Of a stretch of DNA of 64,000 nt, positions 57,137 to 64,000 are shown one piece after another. Positions within the stretch are counted from its first letter, which is position 1, and the number at the start of each line of letters is the position of its first letter. The stretch comes from Thalassotalea hakodatensis. Lineage in GTDB: Bacteria > Pseudomonadota > Gammaproteobacteria > Enterobacterales > Alteromonadaceae. The position numbers and the translations under genes were made by a program. The stretch is from positions 124,001 to 188,000 of the forward strand of contig NZ_AP027365.1 of the NCBI RefSeq assembly GCF_030295995.1, in the 5' to 3' direction. The notes below the pieces were generated by a model, which was not told where the DNA came from, made no database searches, and was given only the letters and a program-made list of their open reading frames with translations.

Positions 57137-57787
57137 TTATATTTTAGGTAACACCAGTTGGTGCACATCGATTAATTGAGATTTATCTTTATTATTGGTA
57201 TAGCTTAAATTTCCGTCAATAATTATTTCATCACCATTTTTTGCACGGCTTTCCAAATATTCAGCCTGTTTTCCCCAAGCATGTAACGTTCGCTCTATTG
57301 AAAATTGTCGATATGCTTGTTGGTGAGCAGAATATACATTGACATGACTAAGTATTGTACACTCTGCTAATTGTGTGTTGTTTTCAGTTTCAACAATTTT
57401 AATTTCACTGTTGATAGCCCCTGATAGCTTCACTTGATTCATTGAGGGTACATAGCCTTTAGCGTACGTATGAGCATAAGTTGCGTGTATGATTTGACGG
57501 CTAGATTGTTGACTATCCACAAGATGCCCTTGAATAAATACCACATCGCCTTTATCAGCAAAATTAAGCGTTTTTTCAACCACATCACCAATCATTTTTA
57601 CAATATGAAAATGCGTCCATTCTTTTTGCTGCTGTGTTTTTTTATCGAACCATTTGTGATGAGTGGCAATAGTGAATTCAGCAATAGCAACCACAGGGTT
57701 TGCTAAATACCTGATATTTGGTTTAGCAACTAAGTTACCTAACAGGGTTATTGAGCAAAGGTGATTATGAGTATGCGGGTGTTTCAT
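57137..57787 (-). CDS. SSB-like protein with two OB folds
   Basis: A 216-residue protein resembling single-stranded-DNA-binding protein twice over. The first OB fold (about residues 11-105) has ITLLGNLVAKPNIRYLANP, AEFTIATHHKWFD, EWTHFHIVKMIGD and GDVVFIQGHL, which follow bacterial SSB. The second (about 117-213) has VKLSGAINSEIKIVETENN, AECTILSHV, FSIERTLHAWGKQAEYLES and GDEIIIDGNLSY. The acidic C-terminal tip of SSB (DDDIPF type) is absent; the protein ends LVLPKI, so it should not recruit the usual SSB partners. The housekeeping ssb is not in this window. It may be cotranscribed with the gene 34 bp downstream. Confidence 0.75.
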   Translation of the reverse strand: MKHPHTHNHLCSITLLGNLVAKPNIRYLANPVVAIAEFTIATHHKWFDKKTQQQKEWTHFHIVKMIGDVVEKTLNFADKGDVVFIQGHLVDSQQSSRQIIHATYAHTYAKGYVPSMNQVKLSGAINSEIKIVETENNTQLAECTILSHVNVYSAHQQAYRQFSIERTLHAWGKQAEYLESRAKNGDEIIIDGNLSYTNNKDKSQLIDVHQLVLPKI

Positions 57788-57875
57788 TGAAGTCCGTTAC
57801 AATTGAGTTAACTCAATTAATTTATAAGATGCCTCACCTTATCACAAGTTTATTCTGTTATTAGGTAGTAGATTT

Positions 57876-58139
57876 ATACCAAATCAATTAAATATTTAGT
57901 CACTTAGCGAGAATTAAAAGGATTAGAGACAAGGCATTGATTGCAAAGAATGGTCGCTCCCTTGTTAAAATCAATAACACAGTCTATAAGCCTTTTAAAC
58001 TCGCCCTTGGGAACTCATTAGCGCCCTGATAACTTCCCTAAATAATCGAACCATAGACTGACTATGCTTAAATTATTTAACTTGTTCTCAACGCGCTAAT
58101 GAAATTCTAAGTTGACCAAATATTTAATAGAATTGGTAT
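57876..58139. mobile_element. MITE-like element with 32-33 bp terminal inverted repeats
   Basis: A 264-bp non-coding element. The left end (57876-57907) begins ATACCAAATCAATTAAATAT. The right end (58107-58139), read on the minus strand, begins ATACCAATTCTATTAAATAT. The ends match over 32 bp with three substitutions and one 1-base gap. Inside, CATTAGCGC (58016-58024) and GCGCTAATG (58093-58101) are inverted copies, as are AGTCTAT (57981-57987) and ATAGACT (58053-58059), so the whole element can fold. No ORF is present. It sits between the SSB-like gene and the iron-uptake operon. I recall similar ATACCAA ends as dispersed repeats in Alteromonadales; this window alone cannot prove mobility. Confidence 0.75.
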
Positions 58140-58279
58140 TAGTCTATTTTTTAAAGAGTATTTCCAAATTAGGGGATGAACGGGGTTTACTTGGAGTAGA
58201 GGCGTATAATGACAAAAGCGATAAAGCGAGAACATGCCACTCGTTTTTAGTGAGTAGCATGTTTAATTTAAATCATTTT
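57908..58279. other. intergenic stretch holding the repeat element; no gene seen
   Basis: Between the SSB-like gene and the 95-residue membrane protein gene there are about 490 bp. The repeat element fills over half of it. The rest (58140-58279) is AT-rich and contains a palindromic ACTCGTTTTTAGTGAGT-like stretch around 58238-58256. That stretch could be a terminator of the iron-uptake operon, but I see no good T run. I find no supported coding sequence. Confidence 0.5.
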
Positions 58280-58567
58280 TTAAATAATAGTTGAAGGTAA
58301 TTCTGATACCAACCAGCCTATCACTGTGAGAGCCCCACAATACATTAAAATACCAGCATAATTAGCCATCATCACGAGTGGAATAAATGGCAGTAGTAAG
58401 CACCATGATAGAAGTTTTCTTGTTAAAGGTCGCAATACAAATGCGGCATTGCCTTTTATTTCTGCTTTATTAAATATTTTCCTGCGCCTAGGGTCTGTAT
58501 AAGCAAGTAATAAAATAATGAGTAAACTAAAAATAATGGAAGGTAATGTCACCATTAAGTGATTCAT
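58280..58567 (-). CDS. small membrane protein of the iron-uptake operon
   Basis: A 95-residue protein with three hydrophobic segments (about 7-22, 52-70 and 73-90) and a basic loop (DPRRRKIFNKAEIKGNA). I do not recognise a named domain with certainty; small membrane proteins of DUF3325/DUF3649 type often accompany PepSY proteins in iron operons, and this may be one. Its ATG overlaps the PepSY stop by 4 bp, so they are translationally coupled. It is the last gene of the four-gene unit. Confidence 0.75.
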   Translation of the reverse strand: MNHLMVTLPSIIFSLLIILLLAYTDPRRRKIFNKAEIKGNAAFVLRPLTRKLLSWCLLLPFIPLVMMANYAGILMYCGALTVIGWLVSELPSTII

Positions 58568-60180
58568 TGGGCGGCCTCCTGTGTTGAAAGCGTTGGGTTA
58601 TCGATAATAGTATCCTTCTTTGTCATTTGTACTGATTTGTACAGGCGATAAAAACACAAAGCAGAACAAGCTAATAACATGCATTCAATAAACATCATCG
58701 ATACCATATGATATTGTATTGCATCTATCCAGCTTACGCCCGAGCTAAAGAATCGAATAAAAGGTAACAGCAAGCAGAATAACCCATTGCTGGCTAATAA
58801 TACGTTTGAAAGCAGAGCAATATTTTTTATCGCTAATGTCAGTATAGTGACGACAGCGGCTGCAATTAAAAATGACAAAGGTGTCCAAACACTTTGATTT
58901 AATGCTAAATTTTCACTAATAAAAAAACCTGATGCACTACTTAAAGAGCACAGTGGCAAACCTAAAAACCCCCATGTACATAGTCGGCTAAACCAACGCC
59001 AATGTTGTTCACCTTTTTCATTTCTGTGAGCATAAAGTTGTAACCCTGTTATGGTGACATAGCATGTTGCAATACCTAAACCTACCCAGATTATTTTTGA
59101 GAACAAGCCTGCAAACGTTCCATAATGAATAGGATAGATCAATGATAAAATAGCACTCCCTGCAGAAGGCACTGTGCCGACTAACGGCTTATACTCTATA
59201 AAGTCGCCATTTGTTGCATCGTACACTAATTGCTCAAATCCAACTTCTCCTTCGTTAGGCATGAAAAAAGTAAGTAGGCTGGCTGATTCAGTAGCAAAAT
59301 GAGAGATCGAAATAAAAGCTGGTACCGCTGATTGTCGCTTCGCTGCATCTGCTATCATCAGGGTTAAGTTAGCTGAATCTTTTGGCACTTCACTTTTATG
59401 TTGTTGTTCACCAACAAGCGTATGCATTAATGCTTCTTGATCTCCACCAAAAGCAACAATTCCCATTGCAGGTAAACCAAATGAATCAGAAAAACTAAAA
59501 AAACTTCCTGTAAAGGCAAGCAAAATGGCAAATGGTATGCTCCAAGTGCCTGCAACTGTATGTGAGTCTCGCTTGAGAGATTTACCGTCACGTTGTTTTC
59601 GAATTGAGAACATATCAGTAAACAAATGACGGTGCATCATGAAACCTGATACAGAAGCAATTAACATTGCTAGTCCTAAAATTCCGGTGAGAATAAGCCC
59701 CCATGGTGACGGGATATGTAATTCTGTATGGATAGACACTAAAAAACGACTTAATGCGTAGGTATCATCTTGAGCAAATAAATCGCTACCAAAACCTTGT
59801 TGCTGAGTTATTATTTCTCCCTCAGGGCTTACTTTATATTGAAAACCAAACTCATCCATATCTCCGTTGGGGTTTAGCTTATGAGTATGAAAAAAATATA
59901 CTAATTGCTGACGGTCATTTTCATAGACAGAAATCTCATCAAGATATTCATCAGGAGTGATTTCTGCTAGGTGGTTCACTGTTTCATTTACATCAGTTGT
60001 CATTAATAAATTTTTCGGATAATTACTGTTAGACCACTCACCTATCTCATCTGCAATTACAGCAACCGTTCCGGTGAATATAACTGCATATAGCAACATA
60101 CCTAAGACAATGCCAGACCAAGAATGTAAGCTAAGTAAGGCTTTAGCTTTAGAGCGAATATTAGATGCATTTTCAGCCAT
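58564..60180 (-). CDS. PepSY-associated transmembrane protein (iron-uptake associated)
   Basis: A 538-residue PepSY/PiuB-type membrane protein, a family tied to ferric-siderophore reduction or iron release. The N-terminal segment has ALLSLHSWSGIVLGMLLYAVIFTGTVAVIADEIG with the conserved HxW. FLVSIHTELHIPSPWGLILTGILGLAMLIASVSGF carries a His within a membrane helix, and RHLF, SHTVAGTWSIPFAILLAFTGSFFSF and YPIHYGTFAG add further membrane His residues that could bind heme. It lies 5 bp after the 94-residue membrane protein gene and overlaps the next gene by 4 bp, downstream of the TonB receptor, which supports an iron role. Confidence 0.88.
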   Translation of the reverse strand: MAENASNIRSKAKALLSLHSWSGIVLGMLLYAVIFTGTVAVIADEIGEWSNSNYPKNLLMTTDVNETVNHLAEITPDEYLDEISVYENDRQQLVYFFHTHKLNPNGDMDEFGFQYKVSPEGEIITQQQGFGSDLFAQDDTYALSRFLVSIHTELHIPSPWGLILTGILGLAMLIASVSGFMMHRHLFTDMFSIRKQRDGKSLKRDSHTVAGTWSIPFAILLAFTGSFFSFSDSFGLPAMGIVAFGGDQEALMHTLVGEQQHKSEVPKDSANLTLMIADAAKRQSAVPAFISISHFATESASLLTFFMPNEGEVGFEQLVYDATNGDFIEYKPLVGTVPSAGSAILSLIYPIHYGTFAGLFSKIIWVGLGIATCYVTITGLQLYAHRNEKGEQHWRWFSRLCTWGFLGLPLCSLSSASGFFISENLALNQSVWTPLSFLIAAAVVTILTLAIKNIALLSNVLLASNGLFCLLLPFIRFFSSGVSWIDAIQYHMVSMMFIECMLLACSALCFYRLYKSVQMTKKDTIIDNPTLSTQEAAQ

Positions 60181-60185
60181 AAAAG

Positions 60186-60470
60186 TTAACCCAAAAATTG
60201 AAATGTTAAAATAAGGCTATTAATAATAAACAGTATTACTAGTAACCATTGCGCTTTACGCAGGTCAGTTGTTAAATAGGTATAGAAAAACAACAGGGCC
60301 CATATTAATGGGAACATGATAAGCGGCATCATAATATTATTTACATTACCTACCCCAGGTGGGAACCACACTGCCATGGCAAACATGATAAACAGAGACA
60401 CTAACAGTGTTGCTGGACCACTAAGCCAGAAACGTCTGTTTTTGAAAAAGTGTAGATATGATGTATTCAT
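60186..60470 (-). CDS. small membrane protein between TonB receptor and PepSY gene
   Basis: A 94-residue protein with three hydrophobic segments (about 18-36, 46-66 and 74-92). I do not recognise it with certainty; it is similar in size and place to DUF3649-type accessory proteins of iron operons. WFPPGVGNVNNIMMPLIMFPLIWALLFFY is its most striking stretch. It lies 72 bp after the TonB receptor gene and 5 bp before the PepSY gene, so it is part of the same transcription unit. Confidence 0.75.
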   Translation of the reverse strand: MNTSYLHFFKNRRFWLSGPATLLVSLFIMFAMAVWFPPGVGNVNNIMMPLIMFPLIWALLFFYTYLTTDLRKAQWLLVILFIINSLILTFQFLG

Positions 60471-60542
60471 ACATAGATCCGAGTTAAGTCGTTAAGTGAG
60501 TTGCTTTAAATCAGCAAGCTAACTCACTCACATGAGTTAAGG

Positions 60543-62678
60543 TTATAACTTCCAGTGCAATGTTAAGCTAAAGTCAGTTGGCGAACCGTAAAAGGCTTGA
60601 TCCGTTCGAACAGAGCTCAGGTATTTCTCATTCGTTATATTATCGAGATTGAGACTTAAAGATATTTGATCGTTGAAATCGTATTGAACATAGCCTCCGA
60701 ACAATGCATAACTGTCTTGATTAACTCTTCCATAACTTGTGTCATAATAAATCTCACTTTGCCAACGAAGCGATATACCAACATTGAGTTTTTCTTGCCA
60801 TTTAGGTGAATAATCTGCAAGTAGCTTTAAGGTTTTACGTGGAATAAAGGTACGCGCTTCATCACCGTTTTCATCATCCATTGTCAAGAATGTATAACCA
60901 CCTTGTACTGACCACTCCTGTGAAATATTACCGGTGACTTCTAGTTCAAAGCCATTAGAGTCAACGGTGACGCCTCGATATAATGAATAATTAAAGTCAT
61001 CCGAATAATCATCGTCATCAATACCGTCGCCATCGCCAAACTCAATGAAGTCATATAGATTTTCTTGTTCAGTTTTAAATGCTGCAACACTAATGAGCAA
61101 GTTGTCTTCAAAGCGTTTCTTGATACCTATTTCATAACCACGTCCTTCAGCTGAGCCAAGTGGTTCAAGTGCTTCATTTAAATAGTATTGGGGTTGATAA
61201 ATGTCACTGTAACTACCGTATACATTCAAGTCGTCTAACGCTTCCCATGTAAAACCTATATACGGGCTAGAACCATCTTCAGAGGTTGAGGTTGATGCTC
61301 CCCACGAGACACCTTCATTTTCATAATCGACAAAACTTGCACCTAAAACGAAATCAAAGTTTTCAGTAGCAGCCAATTGTATTGAACCATAAAACCGGTT
61401 CAAGGTTATATCAGTAACGCCTGCTTGAAACGGAGTATCCCAAGTCGGCCTTGTTACTTCTGTTCCTGACCAATCAGGGAAGGAGGGCATTACGTCGAAA
61501 CCACTTAACGCAGTATAATCAAGATCAAGCGTTTCAGAGTCCGCTAAACTCAAACCTAGGTTGAAAGAATGCTCAAACCCCCAAGCTTCGAATGTACCTT
61601 GCAGTGTATTATCCCATATCAACGTTTTGTCATCTGCATCAAACTTTCCTGGATACCCTAAAAGTCCTAACCCCGTATTTGATGCTAATCCAGTATTTGA
61701 ATAAGTGTAGAAAAGTTCTGAGCGATCTTCGTACGTTGTATAATTTAATTTACTGGTAAAAATAACTTCATCAGTAATATACCAACCTAATTCAGCAAAA
61801 TAATTTTCATTTAGTGTGTCCCAGTAAGTCCAGTTCATCGCGGTAGATGCAGACGCGTCAAAATCTGTCTGGGTGCCATCAGAATAAATTAACGGAGAAG
61901 CTCCCCATGTTACCCCATCACTATTGTTTTCTTGATAGGTATAACCAAAAGTAACGGTAACATCATCATTGAGTTGTCCATCAACAACGCCATATAGCAC
62001 GGTACGGTTGTTGCCATAATGGTTTAGCCAACTTTCTTTATCTTGATGTACTAAAACTGCGCGTGCAGCCCAGCTTCCAGAGTCTGTTAAAGGTGTAGAT
62101 ACATCAACAACGGCACGCATATTTGACCATCGACCTAAGGTAAATGCGGTACTAACTTGTAGATCATTAGTTGGACGTTTCCTGACATAATTGACAGTTC
62201 CCGATGGATTACCTAAGCCAGTAATTAGCCCGTTAGAGCCTCGGATAAATTCAATTTTTTCATAGATAGCAGTATCAAGATCGCCGACAAAAATATTGCC
62301 AAATGGAATACCTGCGCCATCAACATGCATACTGGTTATGTCGAAGCCACGAGCATTAAAGTAGGTTCGGTCAGTTTCGGTTTGATCTATATTTATACCG
62401 GTCACTTGTTTAAACAAGCTATTAATGTCACTGAGATTATATTTTGAAATGGTTTCATTTTCGATAATAGACAATGATTGTGGCGTATCAAAACTGTCAA
62501 GCCCTAGGCCAGTTGCCCCAGAGCTAATACGTTGTACACGGTTCCCGAGTATGCGAATAACTTCTATTTCTTTTTCAGTAATACGTTGTGCTTCTTTGTT
62601 ACTTAATTCAGCGGAATGAACAGTAGAGCTTAGAGCCAAAATAATTGGCGATAATACGAAGGTGTAAGGGGATTTCAT
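60543..62678 (-). CDS. TonB-dependent siderophore receptor
   Basis: An outer-membrane receptor of 711 residues, of the FhuE/FpvA-like ferric-siderophore class. A signal peptide (YTFVLSPIILALSSTVHSA) is followed by a TonB-box-like EIEVIRIL. The plug domain has DTPQSLSIIENETI, FNARGFDITSMHVDGAGIPFG and IEFIRGSNGLITGLGNPSGTVNYVRKRP, the siderophore-receptor signatures. The barrel follows. It ends HWKL rather than the usual terminal Phe or Trp. The ATG at 62678 is chosen over an in-frame start at 62750, because it begins the signal peptide and leaves the Fur-like promoter upstream. The ligand is unknown. Confidence 0.92.
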   Translation of the reverse strand: MKSPYTFVLSPIILALSSTVHSAELSNKEAQRITEKEIEVIRILGNRVQRISSGATGLGLDSFDTPQSLSIIENETISKYNLSDINSLFKQVTGINIDQTETDRTYFNARGFDITSMHVDGAGIPFGNIFVGDLDTAIYEKIEFIRGSNGLITGLGNPSGTVNYVRKRPTNDLQVSTAFTLGRWSNMRAVVDVSTPLTDSGSWAARAVLVHQDKESWLNHYGNNRTVLYGVVDGQLNDDVTVTFGYTYQENNSDGVTWGASPLIYSDGTQTDFDASASTAMNWTYWDTLNENYFAELGWYITDEVIFTSKLNYTTYEDRSELFYTYSNTGLASNTGLGLLGYPGKFDADDKTLIWDNTLQGTFEAWGFEHSFNLGLSLADSETLDLDYTALSGFDVMPSFPDWSGTEVTRPTWDTPFQAGVTDITLNRFYGSIQLAATENFDFVLGASFVDYENEGVSWGASTSTSEDGSSPYIGFTWEALDDLNVYGSYSDIYQPQYYLNEALEPLGSAEGRGYEIGIKKRFEDNLLISVAAFKTEQENLYDFIEFGDGDGIDDDDYSDDFNYSLYRGVTVDSNGFELEVTGNISQEWSVQGGYTFLTMDDENGDEARTFIPRKTLKLLADYSPKWQEKLNVGISLRWQSEIYYDTSYGRVNQDSYALFGGYVQYDFNDQISLSLNLDNITNEKYLSSVRTDQAFYGSPTDFSLTLHWKL

Positions 62679-62714
62679 ATTATTCTCGTAATAGTTGATG
62701 TTAAAAACAAGCGC

Positions 62715-62743
62715 AGTATAAATACTTAATAATAGTAATGCAA
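62715..62743 (-). promoter_or_regulatory. sigma-70-type promoter of the TonB receptor operon
   Basis: On the minus strand, TTGCAT (62738-62743) and TATACT (62715-62720) are separated by exactly 17 bp. The -10 is 36 bp before the chosen ATG at 62678. Confidence 0.7.
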
Positions 62744-62763
62744 ATAACAATTGTTATCATTAA
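62742..62763. promoter_or_regulatory. Fur-like box overlapping the -35 region
   Basis: On the minus strand, TTAATGATAACAATTGTTAT reads like a Fur site and contains the perfect palindrome ATAACAATTGTTAT (62744-62757). It abuts the -35 TTGCAT of the TonB receptor promoter, so Fur binding would repress the iron operon. Confidence 0.7.
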
Positions 62764-62863
62764 GTTTCAGTAAGGGGGCGATCATTTTAAAACAGTTGGC
62801 AATAGCTGATGAATTTACTGTTATTTTTGAATACGCTAACGATAAATTAATCTGAACAATCTG

Positions 62864-62884
62864 ATTTAATAGAGTTGGTATAAG
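62864..62884. repeat. solo end resembling the MITE-like element
   Basis: ATTTAATAGAGTTGGTATAAG matches the right end of the element at 58122-58142 at 19 of 21 positions. I see no partner inverted repeat within several hundred bases, so it may be a decayed remnant or a chance match. Confidence 0.4.
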
Positions 62885-63018
62885 TATCCATGAGGGCTCG
62901 AATAAATGATTTAAATTCTTGAATAGTAAGCAGTAGAGAAAGCGGTTTGGTCACGTGGTAAATGCGATGATAGTTGCAAATATAGAAGGTAGTGCAAAAA
63001 AACGTGAAGTAATAATGG

Positions 63019-63095
63019 TGGCCCACCCGGCAGGAGTCGAACCTGCGGCCTCGCCCTCCGGAGGGGCGCGCTCTATCCAGCTGAGCTACGGGTGG
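63019..63095 (-). tRNA. tRNA-Arg (anticodon CCG)
   Basis: Read on the minus strand, CCACCCG begins the acceptor stem and CGGGTGG closes it, followed by G and an encoded CCA. The D arm is GCTC-AGCTGGATA-GAGC. The anticodon stem CGCCC/GGGCG holds the loop CTCCGGA, giving anticodon CCG for arginine. The T arm has GTTCGAC. It resembles E. coli tRNA-Arg(CCG) in the central region. Length is 77 bases including CCA. Confidence 0.95.
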
Positions 63096-63382
63096 ATTAA
63101 CTTTTTAGCCTTAATGTTATTGTTTTGTTCAAACTACACGATACCCGAAATGTTTTCTATTTCTTGCTGCTATGCAGTATCAGTATTAAGGCGGCGCAAT
63201 ACTAATACCTATCGTTTTTGTTGTCTACCGCTAAAAACGAAAAACGTGGAATAGAGAGGTAAATAAGCGATGGAATAAACGCGTAAAAATGATGAAATTA
63301 ATGTACTTTCAGTGACTAGCAGCTTAAAGTATCACTATAATTAATGCGGGTTGCAACAACAAGACAGTACATTTGTAATTTT
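63096..63382. other. intergenic stretch without a gene
   Basis: About 290 bp between the tRNA 5' end and the efflux adaptor gene. It should contain the tRNA promoter (minus strand) and that of the adaptor (plus strand). I see no clear coding sequence. CGTTTTT and AAAAACG around 63213-63240 are inverted copies that could form a weak hairpin. Confidence 0.5.
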
Positions 63383-64000
63383 ATGAAGCTACTTTTCCTC
63401 TTTTTCATCAGCTTTCTATTGCTTGGTGCGATAAATACCAATGCGCAGCAATATGCTACGCAAGAAATTGACGCGACTACGTTTGAAAAAAACATCGTGC
63501 GAGCTGGTAAAACGCGCTTTAAGAAAACACATGTTTTATCGTTTAAAAGTCAGGGTTATTTAACCTCTCTTACCGTTGATGAAGGCGATCGTTTTTCTGC
63601 TAAATCAGTATTAGCGAGTCTTGAAACAACCGAACTAAAAGCGTTGAAAAATGCTAACTATACTGAGTTATTGCAGGCAAAACGTGATGTTAACCGAGTT
63701 AATAAGTTAATCAAAAACGGCTTAAGTTCTCAGCAAGCCTTAGAAATGGCAAAGTTCGCTGAAGATAGCGCACGAGAGCGCTATCGAATTTCCTATTATA
63801 ATCTTGATAAATCTGAAATAGTTGCACCGTTCAACGGGGTGGTTTTGTCACGCTTTACACGGGTAAATGAATTGCAATCTCCCGGAACACCAGTACTTGA
63901 AGTGGCATCGACTGAAAATAATTTCGTCGTTGAAGTGGCAGTGACCACCGATGAAATTAGGTTTTTAACGCGTGGGCAGCCAGTTGAGGTGGAAGTCATG
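63383..64000 (+). CDS. HlyD/RND-type periplasmic adaptor, 3' end missing
   Basis: The frame is open from ATG 63383 to the end of the window (206 codons), so the gene continues beyond it. A signal peptide (LLFLFFISFLLLGAINTNA) leads a membrane-fusion-protein domain: HVLSFKSQGYLTSLTVDEGDRFSAKSVLASL is the first lipoyl half, a short hairpin follows (KRDVNRVNKLIKNGLSSQQ, AKFAEDSARERYRISYYNL), then IVAPFNGVVLSRFTRVNELQSPGTPVLEVA is the second lipoyl half. This is the MacA/AcrA-like layout with a short hairpin. An inner-membrane RND partner is expected just past the window. No clear ribosome-binding site is seen before the ATG. Confidence 0.85.
   Translation, partial: MKLLFLFFISFLLLGAINTNAQQYATQEIDATTFEKNIVRAGKTRFKKTHVLSFKSQGYLTSLTVDEGDRFSAKSVLASLETTELKALKNANYTELLQAKRDVNRVNKLIKNGLSSQQALEMAKFAEDSARERYRISYYNLDKSEIVAPFNGVVLSRFTRVNELQSPGTPVLEVASTENNFVVEVAVTTDEIRFLTRGQPVEVEVM

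Noticed and set aside
58112-58294. 60-residue ORF starting in the right end of the repeat element
   Set aside because: It starts in the inverted repeat and overlaps the membrane protein gene end; no family likeness.
62955-63254. 99-residue ORF across the tRNA-Arg
   Set aside because: It runs antisense through a well-formed tRNA; part of its translation (HPAGVEPA) is the familiar false protein from tRNA genes.
63796-63999. Minus-strand ORF at the end of the window
   Set aside because: It lies opposite the open HlyD-type adaptor frame, whose signal peptide and lipoyl motifs are convincing.

Overview
The window looks like chromosomal DNA of a marine gammaproteobacterium of the order Alteromonadales, most likely near Colwellia/Thalassotalea (Colwelliaceae). 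This rests on low GC (roughly 40% by eye), protein resemblance to Alteromonadales families, enterobacteria-like synteny blocks (trmH-recG, ubiC-ubiA-plsB...lexA, comF...nfuA/bioH, srkA-dsbA, kbl-tdh), a caa3-type oxidase operon, and a short inverted-repeat element of a type common in this group. The genus is an inference. Almost all of the window is ordinary housekeeping and respiratory DNA. I see no prophage, CRISPR array, transposase gene or integron.

Layout. 1-2681: trmH (cut by the window edge) and recG. 2799-8934: an acyltransferase, the ubiquinone genes ubiE-ubiJ-ubiB and a PhoD-like phosphatase. 9002-13100: a DUF885 metallopeptidase-like protein, a membrane protein/ATP-grasp pair, and mutM. 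13106-18125: a DUF6491 lipoprotein, coaD, a TetR regulator and LPS-core genes (kdkA, a GT9 heptosyltransferase, waaA). 18251-23168: an alpha/beta hydrolase, an Lrp-type regulator divergent from kbl-tdh (threonine catabolism), and glpE-glpG. 23202-27670: a FliL-like protein, ubiC-ubiA and plsB. 27755-32287: an accessory cassette of a CadC-like regulator, a secreted NTF2-like protein and an esterase, sitting between plsB and lexA. 32368-32991: lexA with two perfect SOS boxes.

33507-42330 is an aa3/caa3 cytochrome c oxidase cluster: coxB (with two fused cytochrome c domains), coxA, ctaG, coxC, a DUF2909 protein on the other strand, SURF1, a SCO-like protein, ctaA, ctaB and a SCO1/SenC protein. 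It supplies the structural subunits, heme A synthesis and copper insertion. 42426-54960 holds a polysaccharide deacetylase, a MATE transporter, nfuA, an M14 carboxypeptidase, comF, bioH, a flagellar-rod-like small protein with a putative metalloprotease, and ccoG-srkA-dsbA.

55024-62678 is more accessory: a membrane protein with a degenerate sugar-dehydrogenase-like propeller and a SHOCT tail, an SSB paralogue with two OB folds, a MITE-like element, and an iron-uptake operon (TonB-dependent receptor, PepSY membrane protein and two small membrane proteins) behind a Fur-like site. The window closes with tRNA-Arg(CCG) and the start of a HlyD-type efflux adaptor that runs off the end.

No clear new multi-gene system stands out. 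The best leads are the double-OB SSB paralogue, the propeller-TM-SHOCT protein, the plsB-lexA cassette with its palindrome, and the MITE-like element.
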